DNA of 64,000 bases, taken from contig NZ_FODC01000006.1 in the NCBI RefSeq assembly GCF_900110275.1, forward strand, positions 186,001 through 250,000. Direction: 5' to 3'. The notes under the pieces are model-generated. The model searched no databases. It was given only the letters and a program-made list of their open reading frames with translations, and was not told the origin of the DNA. The translations under genes and the position numbers were made by a program. Below, piece after piece: positions 20,360 to 28,919 of this stretch. This DNA is from Duganella sp. CF517 (GTDB lineage: Bacteria; Pseudomonadota; Gammaproteobacteria; Burkholderiales; Burkholderiaceae_D). The first letter of the stretch is position 1; the number at the start of each line of letters is the position of its first letter.

Positions 20360-21298
20360 TCACGATGGCTTCTTGACCGAGCGCAAGAGTTTGCCGCCGA
20401 TGGTGACCACCACCAGCGCCAGCGCGCCGGCGATGACGCCGGCCACGGCGTCGATCACGCTCGGCGTGAGGAAGCCCAGCACCGGTCCCAGCGCCGGCAC
20501 CGCCGCCGCCACTTCGGTGGCGTGGTGGACGATGTCGTGCGTGCCCGGCGTACCGTGCACCAAGATGCCGCCGCCGACCATGAACATGGCGGCCGTGCCG
20601 ACCACCGACAGCAGTTTCATCAGCCGTGGCGCGGCCGCCAGCAGCACGTTGCCCAGGGCGCGGACGGCGCCGTTGGCGCGCTGGCTCAGGTACAGGCCGG
20701 CGTCGTCCATCTTGACGATGGCGGCGACGATGCCGTACACGCCCACCGTCATCACCAGCGCGATGCTGACCACCACCATCGCCTGTTTGGCGAACGGTTC
20801 GGCCGCCACGGTGCCCAACGCGATGACGATGATCTCGGCCGACAGGATGAAGTCGGTGCGCACCGCGCCCTTGATCTTGTCCTTTTCGATGGCCACCATG
20901 TCGGCGTTCGGGTCGTTGAGGGCGGCGCTCAGTTGCTGCTTGTGCTGCGCGTTTTCTTCCTTGTGCATGATGCTGTGGGCGATCTTCTCGAAGCCCTCGA
21001 AGCACAGGTAGAGGCCGCCGACCATCAACAGCGGCGTGATAGCGGCCGGCAAGAAGGCGCTGATCGCCAGCGCGGCCGGCACCAGGATGGCCTTGTTCTT
21101 GAGCGAGCCGAGCGCGACCGCCCACACCACCGGCAGTTCGCGGTCGGCGCGCACGCCGGCCACTTGCTGCGCGTTCAGCGCCAGGTCGTCGCCCAGCACG
21201 CCGGCGGTTTTCTTGGCCGCCACCTTGCTCATCAGGGCGACGTCGTCGAGGATGGTGGCGATGTCGTCGATCAGCGCGAACAGACTGGAGCCGGCCAT
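20360..21298 (-). CDS. yedI: DUF808 family inner membrane protein (YedI-like)
   Basis: A 312-residue polytopic membrane protein beginning MAGSSLFALIDDIATILDDV, the conserved N-terminus of the DUF808/YedI family. It has repeated Gly/Ala-rich helices and a conserved segment HSIMHKEENAQHK. The family is widespread and uncharacterised. The 68 bases between it and yiaA show no clear terminator, so co-transcription of the two is possible. Confidence 0.87.
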   Translation of the reverse strand: MAGSSLFALIDDIATILDDVALMSKVAAKKTAGVLGDDLALNAQQVAGVRADRELPVVWAVALGSLKNKAILVPAALAISAFLPAAITPLLMVGGLYLCFEGFEKIAHSIMHKEENAQHKQQLSAALNDPNADMVAIEKDKIKGAVRTDFILSAEIIVIALGTVAAEPFAKQAMVVVSIALVMTVGVYGIVAAIVKMDDAGLYLSQRANGAVRALGNVLLAAAPRLMKLLSVVGTAAMFMVGGGILVHGTPGTHDIVHHATEVAAAVPALGPVLGFLTPSVIDAVAGVIAGALALVVVTIGGKLLRSVKKPS

Positions 21299-21471
21299 CT
21301 TAGCGGCTCCCTTGCGGGGTCGGGGTGGTGGTATGGGTCATGGGTTGTCCTTGGTAGCGAGCAATAGTAAAGGAGCAATATTAACCCAAGGGCAGGGCGC
21401 GGCGATATGGCTTCGCAGCTACAATGTGCGTTGCCTCGCAGCGCCGCTGCGGCCTACACAATGGATCACGT

Positions 21472-22113
21472 ATGAGTTTTGCCACCTGGATGGGTTTTTT
21501 CATCGCCGCCTGCATCATCGCCGTGTCGCCCGGCTCGGGCGCGGTGTTGTCGATGTCGCATGGTTTGTCGTACGGCGTGCGCCGCGCCAGCAGCACCATT
21601 TTGGGTCTGCAGAGCGGCCTGTTGCTGGTGTTTTTCATCGCTGGCGCCGGGGTCGGCTCGCTGTTGCTGGCGTCCGAACTGGCGTTCAACGTCGTCAAGA
21701 CGGTCGGCGCGCTGTACCTGATCTACCTGGGCCTGAGCCAGTGGCGCGCCAAGGTGACCATCGGCGAACAGAAAACCCAGGCCGAAGTGGTGGTGCCGTC
21801 GGCGCGCAAGCGGTTCTTGACGGGTTTCCTGACCAACGCCACCAACCCCAAGGGGATTATTTTCATGGTGGCGGTGCTGCCGCAGTTTATTAACCAGCAT
21901 GCGCCGTTGTTGCCGCAACTGCTGATCCTGGCGGCGACCATGTGCGCGATCGATCTGGTGGTGATGCACAGCTACGCCTATCTGGCGTCGTCGATGCAGC
22001 GCTTTTTCCGCGACGCCAGCGCCGTCAAAAAGCAGAACCGCGTGTTCGGCGGTCTGCTGATGGGCGTGGGCGCGGCGCTGTTCTTCGTCAAGCGGGGCGG
22101 CGCCACGACCTGA
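21472..22113 (+). CDS. LysE/RhtB family amino acid exporter
   Basis: A 213-residue membrane protein with about six helices. The N-terminal ACIIAVSPGSGAVLSMSHGL matches the LysE/RhtB signature (PGP region), and TNATNPKGIIFMVAVLPQF is the conserved mid-protein segment. Such proteins export amino acids or homoserine/homoserine lactone; the substrate cannot be read from sequence. The ATG at 21472 was chosen over an upstream in-frame start because it gives the standard family N-terminus. It is divergent from the DUF808 gene, with about 170 bases between. Confidence 0.88.
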   Translation: MSFATWMGFFIAACIIAVSPGSGAVLSMSHGLSYGVRRASSTILGLQSGLLLVFFIAGAGVGSLLLASELAFNVVKTVGALYLIYLGLSQWRAKVTIGEQKTQAEVVVPSARKRFLTGFLTNATNPKGIIFMVAVLPQFINQHAPLLPQLLILAATMCAIDLVVMHSYAYLASSMQRFFRDASAVKKQNRVFGGLLMGVGAALFFVKRGGATT

Positions 22114-22202
22114 GGTATGATTTACTTTGCAATGATTTGTAACCCCGGTAGTCGAATCGCGGCCTGCGGCGTTATAGGTGAAGTAAATTGAGGAGCGCAG
22201 CC

Positions 22203-24200
22203 ATGAGCCGCAAGATCATCCCGTCCGTCGTGCTGGCCGTCCTGGCCGGCTTTAGTTCCCTTGCATTGGCCGACCCGCCCGCCGTGGTGGGGCGGATTTC
22301 GGCCGTCCAGGGCCAGGTGACCCTGGTGGGCAACGATGCCAACGGTGACAGCGAACCGGTGGCCGCCTCGCTGAACTGGCCGGTCACGGGCGCCAACCAT
22401 ATCAATACCGCCGGCGGCGCGCGCACCGAGTTCCGGGTCGGCTCGACGGCGGTGCGGCTGGACGGCGATTCCGACCTGGAAATCACCGCCATGGACGAGG
22501 ACCTGCTGCGGCTGCGCCTCAATTACGGCAGCGTCAGCATCCGCGTGCGCAGCCCCGAGCTGCTGCGCGACTTCGAGCTGACCACGCCGCAGGCGCGCGT
22601 CACGATGCTCGAGCCGGGTTTGCTGCGGGTCGATGCCGAGCGCGTCGCCGATACCAGCCAGGTCAGCGTGATGGGCGGCAGCGCCCGGGTCGAGAGCGGC
22701 GGTTCGTCGGTGGTGGTGGGCAACGGCCGCCAGGTCGACATCGGCGGCGACGACGTGCGCACCGGCGTGGCCCGGCGCGACGGCTTCGATGCCTGGGCCG
22801 ACGAGCGCGACCGGCAGTCGGAGGCGGTGGTGACGTCGCGCTATGTGTCGACCGGCATCACCGGCTACGAGGAGCTGGACCGCAACGGCAGCTGGACCGA
22901 AAGCGCCGAATACGGCCCGCTGTGGGCGCCGCGCAATGTCGCGGTCGACTGGGCGCCCTACCGCGACGGCCGCTGGACCTGGCTGGCGCCGTGGGGCTGG
23001 ACCTGGGTCGACAACGCCCCGTGGGGCTACGCGCCGTCGCATTACGGGCGCTGGGTGACGGTCAACCGGCGCTGGTTCTGGGCGCCGGGCCGCCCCGTCG
23101 GGCGTCCGGTGTGGGCGCCGGCGCTGGTCGGCTGGGTCGGCGGCGACGGTTTTTCGCACCATCGCGGCCCCGGCCTGGGCTGGTTCCCGCTGTCGCCGCG
23201 CGAGCGCTACGTGCCGAACTACCGGGTCTCGAACCATTACGAGGACCGCATGACGTGGCACTACAACGGCAAGCCGTTCCGGCCGCGCGCGGACCGGCCG
23301 GATCGCCGCGACGGCGTGACGATGTTGCCGCGAGATCAATTCGAGGGACGTCACACGGTGCCCGTCAATCGCGGCGGCGTGGTGATTCCGCCGGCCAACC
23401 TGGTCAAGAACGCGGTGACGGTGGCGCCGCCGGCGCCCGGTCCGGGCACGCGGGTCGGCGAGTCCGGCCGGCGGCCGTGGCCGGACCGCGACGGCGACGG
23501 CCGGCCGGACCGTGTCGGGCGCAACGACGGCAACAACCGTTTCGAGCGCAACAACAGCCAGCAGCCGGGGCGCGTGATCACCGCGCCGTCGCAGCCCCAG
23601 CCGCAGTTGCAGGCCGGGCCGGGGCGTCCGCAGACCACCACCACTCTCGCGCCGGGACAGTTCGGCACGCCGAACGCGCCGGCGCAGACGATCAATCCGA
23701 ACGATGTGGCGATCGAGCTGCGGCCGGGTTACCGTCCGCGCCCGCAGAATCCGGTGCAGCAGCCGGGCGTGATGCCGGCGCCGATCGTGCACGTCAACCC
23801 GAACCGCGACCGTTTCGACCGCGACGACGACAACGGCCGCCGTCCGTCGCGTCAGCGCGACGATGTGCGCGAAGCGCGTGAGCGCGAACAACGCGACCAG
23901 CGGCCGGCGTTCCAGCCGCGGCAGCCGCAGCAGCCGCAGCAGCCGCAGCCGCAGCCGCAGCAGCCGCCGCATCAAGTCCAGATGCAGCCGCAGCGGCCGT
24001 CCCAGCCGCCGCAGTTCCAGGCGCCGCCGCAGCAGTTGCAGCCGGCGCCGCGGCCATCGCCGCCGCAGGTGCACCAGCCCCAGCCGCAGGTGCAGCAACC
24101 CCCGCCGCAAGCGCAGCCGCGGCGGGAACCGGAACGGCGCAACGAGGGGCAAGGCCAGGGCCGCAACAACGGCAACCGGCCGAGCCACAACCTGCAGTAA
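22203..24200 (+). CDS. Exported FecR-domain/DUF6600 protein with Gln/Pro-rich tail
   Basis: A 665-residue secreted protein. Signal peptide at 1-23 (ending LALA-DPP), a FecR-like beta domain (about 27-190), then a Trp-rich DUF6600 segment with repeated GRW and WAP units (WAPYRDGRWTW, HYGRWVTVNRRWFW). The last 250 residues are low-complexity, first rich in Arg/Asp/Asn/Pro, then in QPQQP and QPPPQ runs (DNA 23910-24130). It may be a structural or matrix protein at the cell surface; no catalytic motif is visible. A GGAG ribosome site precedes the ATG. It is the only gene on its strand between the exporter and the terminator at 24416. Confidence 0.85.
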   Translation: MSRKIIPSVVLAVLAGFSSLALADPPAVVGRISAVQGQVTLVGNDANGDSEPVAASLNWPVTGANHINTAGGARTEFRVGSTAVRLDGDSDLEITAMDEDLLRLRLNYGSVSIRVRSPELLRDFELTTPQARVTMLEPGLLRVDAERVADTSQVSVMGGSARVESGGSSVVVGNGRQVDIGGDDVRTGVARRDGFDAWADERDRQSEAVVTSRYVSTGITGYEELDRNGSWTESAEYGPLWAPRNVAVDWAPYRDGRWTWLAPWGWTWVDNAPWGYAPSHYGRWVTVNRRWFWAPGRPVGRPVWAPALVGWVGGDGFSHHRGPGLGWFPLSPRERYVPNYRVSNHYEDRMTWHYNGKPFRPRADRPDRRDGVTMLPRDQFEGRHTVPVNRGGVVIPPANLVKNAVTVAPPAPGPGTRVGESGRRPWPDRDGDGRPDRVGRNDGNNRFERNNSQQPGRVITAPSQPQPQLQAGPGRPQTTTTLAPGQFGTPNAPAQTINPNDVAIELRPGYRPRPQNPVQQPGVMPAPIVHVNPNRDRFDRDDDNGRRPSRQRDDVREAREREQRDQRPAFQPRQPQQPQQPQPQPQQPPHQVQMQPQRPSQPPQFQAPPQQLQPAPRPSPPQVHQPQPQVQQPPPQAQPRREPERRNEGQGQGRNNGNRPSHNLQ

Positions 24201-24273
24201 GCGACGGTTTAAACCGGAAAATAGCAGTTCAGCCAGCAAAAAATGCAGTTCGTCACAATCGGCTGGAAGCGGT

Positions 24274-24441
24274 CCACCGCTTTGCATAGAGTAGCAACAT
24301 TGCAAACGGTGGCAGCGCGACGACAAGGACGACAACGTCCGCCGCGCAACGCCGTCGGGACCGCATCCATTTGCCCTGCTATTTTCTAGGTAATTCCCGA
24401 GAGAGAATAGTCTTCGCCAGCCTACGGGCTGGCTTTTTTTT
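24274..24441 (+). ncRNA. Candidate structured RNA or structured 3' UTR
   Basis: The gap after the DUF6600 gene contains three consecutive inverted repeats ending in a terminator. The first is 24274-24286 with 24301-24312 (CCACCG-TTTGCA arms, one bulge, 14-base loop). The second is 24379-24387 with 24402-24410. The third is the terminator stem. This could be the 3' UTR of the upstream gene or an independent small RNA. No convincing promoter is visible, so the call is tentative. Confidence 0.35.
24416..24441 (+). terminator. Rho-independent terminator
   Basis: A perfect 7-bp stem GCCAGCC/GGCTGGC with a TACG loop, followed by eight T residues. It ends the plus-strand transcript that includes the DUF6600 gene, or a small RNA, and lies 22 bases before the end of the convergent CII-like gene. 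Confidence 0.85.
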
Positions 24442-24463
24442 GCCCCCGGAGTTGCATTTTTGG

Positions 24464-24955
24464 TTAGCCGGGGCTGCGGGCGGCTTTTTGGCGCAGGCGG
24501 GCGCGCCATTCTCCCAGCGCCGACAGCGCGCCCTGGAATTCGCGCTCGATCAGGTCGGCCTCGGCGGCCGTGACCTTGCCGTCCATCAGCGCCGTCGAGA
24601 CCGCTTCGGCCACCGATCCCACTTGACTCATCACCTTGCACACCGTTTGCGAGAGGTCGTCGTCGCCGATGTTCTCCGGCAGCGGGACGACGAACGCGGC
24701 CATGCCGTGGCGCGTCAGCAGCGCGTGCAGCGGCAGGTGCGCTTCGGCCACGCCGGCGCGGTGGCACAGGTCGACCACCGCCGACACCTCCTCGAACGAC
24801 GGATAGTGCGAGGCGATCGTCGGCGCCAGCTTGTTGCGCAGCACATTGACCGAGATGCCCATCGCTTGCGCGAGCGCGTCGATGCCGCCGGGATAGCTGC
24901 GCGCCACCTTGTAGAGCGCGTCGTGTTGGTTCATGTCGAAGTATTTGCGAGTCAT
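24464..24955 (-). CDS. Phage CII-like regulatory protein
   Basis: A 163-residue protein of the phage regulatory CII family. It starts MTRKYFDMNQHDALYKVAR and has a helix-turn-helix-like segment GGIDALAQAMGISVNVLRN near residues 23-41, which should bind DNA. The C-terminal half is helical. No other phage gene is nearby, so it looks domesticated. An alternative start is the second Met (MNQHDAL). Its targets are unknown. Confidence 0.75.
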   Translation of the reverse strand: MTRKYFDMNQHDALYKVARSYPGGIDALAQAMGISVNVLRNKLAPTIASHYPSFEEVSAVVDLCHRAGVAEAHLPLHALLTRHGMAAFVVPLPENIGDDDLSQTVCKVMSQVGSVAEAVSTALMDGKVTAAEADLIEREFQGALSALGEWRARLRQKAARSPG

Positions 24956-25041
24956 GGTGAAGCGAGCCTTTTATTACCGATGCATCCGCCGTGATCGGGC
25001 GCTATGCTGCTTTTTATTCAACTTGTTTATGAAAAGACATC

Positions 25042-25911
25042 ATGAAGCCCTTTCAATCCGCACTGTTGTTGAGCTTTTGTCTTGCACTGGGCGCCAGCGC
25101 GCCGGCGCGCGCCGAGGCCCAGCTATATTTTGGCACATCGTCAACTTACAAAAGTGGATTTTCTTCACAAAAAGGCAATGCCGCGAGGAGCCGGCCGTCG
25201 GCGCCGCCGGCCAATCGCCAGAGCGGTCCCGGCGCGTTCGGCAAGGCGCCCGGCTCGCCGGCGTCCGCCTCTCCGCGCAACGGCCCGGCGAATGCGTCGG
25301 CCGCCTCGCGCGATCTCGACCGCAGCGCCGCGCAGGCCCGGGCGTTGAATAACCTGGACGCCCGGCGCGCCGCCGCTGGCAGGCCGACGCCGTTGCCGCC
25401 GTTGAACGACACGCCGATGCGTCCGGCCCCCTCCACGCAGCCGGATGCGATGGCGGCCCGCAACGCCGCCACCGCGCCGCCCGGCTATCCGCGGCAGGTG
25501 ATCGTGCAGCAGCCGTCCGGCAATAGCGGGCTGATGAGCGGCGTGGTGGGCTTCATGCTGGGCCGGGCGATGAGCCAGGCCAACCAGCCGGTGTCCTACC
25601 CTGCGTCCTCGACATCGCCGACCCCGCCCGTCCCCGCGACCTACCCGAGCACGGCCGGCAGCGTGCCGCCGCCCGTGCCGGCCATCAACCAGGCCGGCCA
25701 GATCACCGGCATGCCCGGCCTCGGCGATGCGCCGGCCGCCAATGCGCGCACGCCTGCGCCGCCTCAACCGTCGTTCGGCGCCCGCGTACTACGCTGGTTC
25801 GCCTGGCTGGCCGTGTGCAGCGGCATCGCCTGGGTGGCCGTGTTGGCGGTGCGCAAAGTGCGCCGCCTGCGCGCGGCCAGACAGCCCCACTATTCATTCG
25901 AGAGGAATTGA
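25042..25911 (+). CDS. Exported or membrane-anchored protein of unknown function
   Basis: A 289-residue protein I do not recognise. It has a signal peptide (1-25, APARAEA), a long low-complexity Ser/Pro/Ala/Asn-rich region (about 45-225), a glycine-rich hydrophobic patch SGVVGFMLGRAMSQAN, and a C-terminal membrane helix (about 247-270) with a basic cytoplasmic tail RKVRRLRAAR. The stop is followed at once by the DUF2491 gene (ATG two bases later), so the two are almost certainly co-translated. It is probably a periplasmic partner of the DUF2491/PspA-like proteins. Confidence 0.75.
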   Translation: MKPFQSALLLSFCLALGASAPARAEAQLYFGTSSTYKSGFSSQKGNAARSRPSAPPANRQSGPGAFGKAPGSPASASPRNGPANASAASRDLDRSAAQARALNNLDARRAAAGRPTPLPPLNDTPMRPAPSTQPDAMAARNAATAPPGYPRQVIVQQPSGNSGLMSGVVGFMLGRAMSQANQPVSYPASSTSPTPPVPATYPSTAGSVPPPVPAINQAGQITGMPGLGDAPAANARTPAPPQPSFGARVLRWFAWLAVCSGIAWVAVLAVRKVRRLRAARQPHYSFERN

Positions 25912-25912
25912 G

Positions 25913-26698
25913 ATGAGCTGGACGGACGCTTACAACTACCTGCGCAACGGCATAACCAAACTGGGCGGCGCCGACGCGCCCCGCGCCGACCAGGATTTGC
26001 CGCTGCGCGCGCGCATCGGCAGCCTGGTGCGGCTGCAACAGTCGCCGCTGCTCGGCGCGCTGGCCAACGGTTCGCTGATCGCCATGCCGGACGCCGACGA
26101 CAACCGCATCGTCGCCGTCTCGCAAATCCGCCTCAAGCAGACGGGCGGCCTGTACCGCTATTACCTGGCCACCGGCGATGCGAACGAGAAGGAAAAGTTT
26201 TTGCAGGTGTACCAGAACGCCCAGGGCAAGGTCGCCGAGGTGATGTATTGCACCCAGCTGGCGCGCGTGATTCCCGAAACCGTGGAAGACCAGGAGGCCT
26301 ACATGGGCCTGGCCAACGCCGGACTGGGCGACCGCAGCTACACCTTGTGGCGCGCCCAGCTGGGCGACATCGGCCTGGACGAGGCCGACCTGGACCTGGT
26401 GTTCGGTAAAGACGAAGGCGTCGATTACTGGCGCGACGCCGGCAGCGACGACGAGGAATTCATCGCGCCGTTCTCCGGCACCGAAACCCGGATCGACCAC
26501 CCGAGCGGCAGCCTCGGCATGCGCCAGGAAATGTATTTCATGCCGTACATGCGCCAGTTGCGCGGCGGCGGCAACGAATATTTGCTGATCACGACTGAAA
26601 TCATCAGCAGCGTCAACGGCGACGCATCGAAACGCGGGATCCACGTGGACTTTGTCATCGGCATCCCGGTGGAGCAGGAACGCATCGTTATCCAATGA
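25913..26698 (+). CDS. yjfK: DUF2491 family protein (YjfK-like)
   Basis: A 261-residue soluble protein beginning MSWTDAYNYLRNGITKLGG, matching DUF2491, the family of E. coli YjfK. The protein is rich in acidic residues and has no signal peptide. In E. coli yjfK lies beside a PspA-like gene (yjfJ), and the same pairing is seen here, with the PspA-like gene 38 bases downstream. The function is unknown; a membrane-stress role is inferred from the partner. An AGAGGAATTGAG ribosome site supports the start. Confidence 0.85.
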   Translation: MSWTDAYNYLRNGITKLGGADAPRADQDLPLRARIGSLVRLQQSPLLGALANGSLIAMPDADDNRIVAVSQIRLKQTGGLYRYYLATGDANEKEKFLQVYQNAQGKVAEVMYCTQLARVIPETVEDQEAYMGLANAGLGDRSYTLWRAQLGDIGLDEADLDLVFGKDEGVDYWRDAGSDDEEFIAPFSGTETRIDHPSGSLGMRQEMYFMPYMRQLRGGGNEYLLITTEIISSVNGDASKRGIHVDFVIGIPVEQERIVIQ

Positions 26699-26736
26699 TG
26701 CGCATTTTTAACGTCAATTCAAAAAGGAAGACCGAC

Positions 26737-27531
26737 ATGAGCAACTCGAATGGCTGGGGTTTGACCGCGCGCCTGATTTCCAAACACTTCGGCGCGCTGG
26801 GGGAGCGCGTGTCCGAGGCGATCGCCAATTTCGACCCGGAGACCGCGACCGAGGCCGACCGCGACCGCCTGGCCGACAGCCTGCGCAGCACCGCGCAGAA
26901 GCTGGCGGCGGCCCGCGCCTCCTTCGACAAGGAGGCGGCCGACGTCGTCAAGCTGCGCCAGCTGATCGCCACCGACGAGCAGGCCGCCGGCACGCTGGCC
27001 GAGCGCCTGGCTTCCGGCAAGATCTCGGAGGCGACGATCACACTGTTCTGCGACGAGCTGGAGGCCAACAAGCAGCGCATGCCCCAGGAGTTGCAGGAGG
27101 AGGCCGACGCCCGCCAGTACATGGACGAGCTGCAAACCATCGTCGACGCGCTGTCGAAGCAGCTGGCCGAGTTCGATTCGGCGGCGAAAAAGGCGATGCA
27201 GGCGCTGGCCAGCGCCCGCGCCCAGCAGGATTTGCAGGAATTGCGCGCCGAGCGCCAGGCCCAGCTGGCCGGCCTGTCCGGCATGCGCGGCAATTCGAGC
27301 GCCCTGAACGCGCTGACCCGCCGCGCCCAGGCCATCAACAACGAGGCGGCCGGACTGAAGATTGTCACCGACATCGGCCAGCGTCCGTACCAGCAGGCCG
27401 CCGAGCTCGAAGCGATCCGCAAATCGGTCAGCCAGCCGGCGCTGGGCGATGAATCGGCGCTGGCGCGGCTGCAACGGCTGTCGGGCCGGCAAGCCGCCGC
27501 GCCGGCCGCATTGGAGATGAGCAAATCGTAA
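26737..27531 (+). CDS. yjfJ: PspA/IM30-like protein (YjfJ-like)
   Basis: A 264-residue mostly helical, coiled-coil protein resembling the PspA/IM30 superfamily, the bacterial ESCRT-III-like membrane-remodelling proteins. The N-terminus MSNSNGWGLTARLISKHFGA is followed by long heptad-rich helices (about 35-200). It lacks a clear amphipathic PspA helix 0 as in classical PspA. The start at 26737 has AGGAAG upstream. It is the third gene of the 25042-27531 module and is followed by a terminator at 27569. Confidence 0.83.
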   Translation: MSNSNGWGLTARLISKHFGALGERVSEAIANFDPETATEADRDRLADSLRSTAQKLAAARASFDKEAADVVKLRQLIATDEQAAGTLAERLASGKISEATITLFCDELEANKQRMPQELQEEADARQYMDELQTIVDALSKQLAEFDSAAKKAMQALASARAQQDLQELRAERQAQLAGLSGMRGNSSALNALTRRAQAINNEAAGLKIVTDIGQRPYQQAAELEAIRKSVSQPALGDESALARLQRLSGRQAAAPAALEMSKS

Positions 27532-27568
27532 GCCACGCTGGGTATTCGGTGAATTCGCTACAATAGAG

Positions 27569-27607
27569 GCCGGCGGCATCGTGTTGATGCCACCGGCTTT
27601 TATTTTT
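27569..27607 (+). terminator. Rho-independent terminator after yjfJ
   Basis: A 12-bp stem (27569-27580 with 27586-27597, one mismatch), five-base loop GTGTT, then TTTTATTTTT. It closes the module 25042-27531, just before ybeD. Confidence 0.85.
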
Positions 27608-27620
27608 GATTGGAATGAAT

Positions 27621-27896
27621 ATGCAAGCGATCCCGCCGTCAGAGTCCCTCATCGAATACCCGAGCGACTTCCCGATCAAGGTGATGGGGCCGACTCATAT
27701 CGACTTCGCCCCGACCATCGTGCTGGTTGTGCAGAAGCATGACCCGGAGTTTCACGAAGGCAAAATGGAAGTGCGTCCCTCGGCCAAGGGCAACTACACC
27801 GGCCTGACCGTGACCGTGCGCGCCATCAGCCGCGAACAGCTCGACGCGTTGTATTCGGAGTTGTCGGCGCACCCGATGGTCAAGATCGTCATGTAG
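27621..27896 (+). CDS. ybeD: YbeD/DUF493 family protein
   Basis: A 91-residue protein with a ferredoxin-like ACT-type fold in known relatives. Visible family features are YPSDFPIKVMG at the N-terminus and HPMVKIVM at the C-terminus. YbeD genes commonly precede lipB, and here lipB and lipA follow after an inserted lysR/GST pair. The ATG at 27621 has GGAA at suitable distance; an ATG at 27615 is also possible. Its stop codon overlaps the convergent LysR gene by eight bases. The function is unknown. Confidence 0.9.
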   Translation: MQAIPPSESLIEYPSDFPIKVMGPTHIDFAPTIVLVVQKHDPEFHEGKMEVRPSAKGNYTGLTVTVRAISREQLDALYSELSAHPMVKIVM

Positions 27897-28797
27897 GTCC
27901 ATGCTGCTGGCGCTGGAAGGCGGCGATTTCCTCCAGCAACCAGTTGCGAAACGCCACCACCTGCGGCCTGCCGGCCGAGGCGGCCGGCGCGACGAAGAAA
28001 TATTCATCCGGGCAAGGCGTGGCGATATCGAACAGCCGCACCAGTTGCCCGGAGGCGATCTCCTGCATCGCCACCACATGGCGCACCAGCGCCACGCCGT
28101 TGCCGTCGGCGGCCGAGCGTATCAGCATCGATAAATCCTCGAACATCACCCCGCCCGATGGCTCCGCCATGTCGACGCCGGCCGCGCGCAGCCAGGGCGA
28201 CCACGGCTCCACCGACCGCAGCAGTGTCTGCCGCGGCAGGTGCTGCGGCGTGGCGGGTAAATGGCCGTCGCGATAGTGGGGACTCACTACCGGATAGTAG
28301 ACGTCGCCCATCAGCCGCTCCACCACCATGCCGGGATAGTTGCCCCTGCCGAAACGGATGCCGACGTCGATGCCGTCGCGCGCCAGATCCTGCAACTGCC
28401 CGCTCGACTGCAGCACGACCTCTATATCGGGATGCAAGTCGATGAAGCGGCCCAGCCGGGGCGCCAGCCAGCGCGCCGCGAACGACGGAATCGACGTCAC
28501 CGTCAGCCGTTGGTTGACGCTGGCCGCGCGCATCGCGTCGGCAGCGACGGCGATATCGGCGAAGGACTTGCCTAAGAACTGGGCAAATTTGAGCGCGTCG
28601 CTAGTTATTTTCACTTGCCGGCCGTTGCGTATAAACAGCGGACGGCCCAGTTCCTCTTCCAATGCCCTGACCTGGTGGCTGATCGCGCCATGCGTCAGGT
28701 GCAACTCTTCCGCCGCCCGCGAGAAGTTCTCGTGCCGGGCCGCCGCCTCGAAGGCGCGCAAAGCGGAAAAATTGGGCAGGCGGCGGCTAGCGCTCAT
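27889..28797 (-). CDS. LysR family transcription regulator (GcvA-like)
   Basis: A 302-residue LysR regulator. The N-terminal winged helix FSALRAFEAAARHENFSRAA and HLTHGAISHQVRALEEELG is typical of the GcvA/AmpR branch. A periplasmic-binding-like effector domain follows (about 90-295). It is divergent from the YfcF-like GST gene with 122 bases between, which suggests it controls that gene. The intergenic region carries a palindrome and a direct repeat, described separately. The effector is unknown. Confidence 0.93.
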   Translation of the reverse strand: MSASRRLPNFSALRAFEAAARHENFSRAAEELHLTHGAISHQVRALEEELGRPLFIRNGRQVKITSDALKFAQFLGKSFADIAVAADAMRAASVNQRLTVTSIPSFAARWLAPRLGRFIDLHPDIEVVLQSSGQLQDLARDGIDVGIRFGRGNYPGMVVERLMGDVYYPVVSPHYRDGHLPATPQHLPRQTLLRSVEPWSPWLRAAGVDMAEPSGGVMFEDLSMLIRSAADGNGVALVRHVVAMQEIASGQLVRLFDIATPCPDEYFFVAPAASAGRPQVVAFRNWLLEEIAAFQRQQHGPT

Positions 28798-28821
28798 CAG
28801 GTCGGCATGCTGTGGATAACT

Positions 28822-28898
28822 ATGTGAATAAAATTAGCAAGAATCACGAAAATATAACGTTATACAGGCGCTACGGCAAGGTCTACCATGTGAATAAA
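28822..28898. promoter_or_regulatory. Candidate operator between the LysR and GST genes
   Basis: An AT-rich stretch unlike its surroundings. It holds a perfect 12-base palindrome TATAACGTTATA (28853-28864) midway between two direct repeats of ATGTGAATAAA (28822-28832 and 28888-28898). LysR proteins usually bind such dyads between divergent genes. Binding is inferred, not shown. Confidence 0.5.
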
Positions 28899-28919
28899 TC
28901 TACCCAAGCCGGAGCCGAC

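Noticed and set aside
23910..24130. Short tandem DNA repeats as a CRISPR or mobile element
   Set aside because: They are in-frame CAG/CCG-type codons for Gln and Pro in the DUF6600 protein tail.
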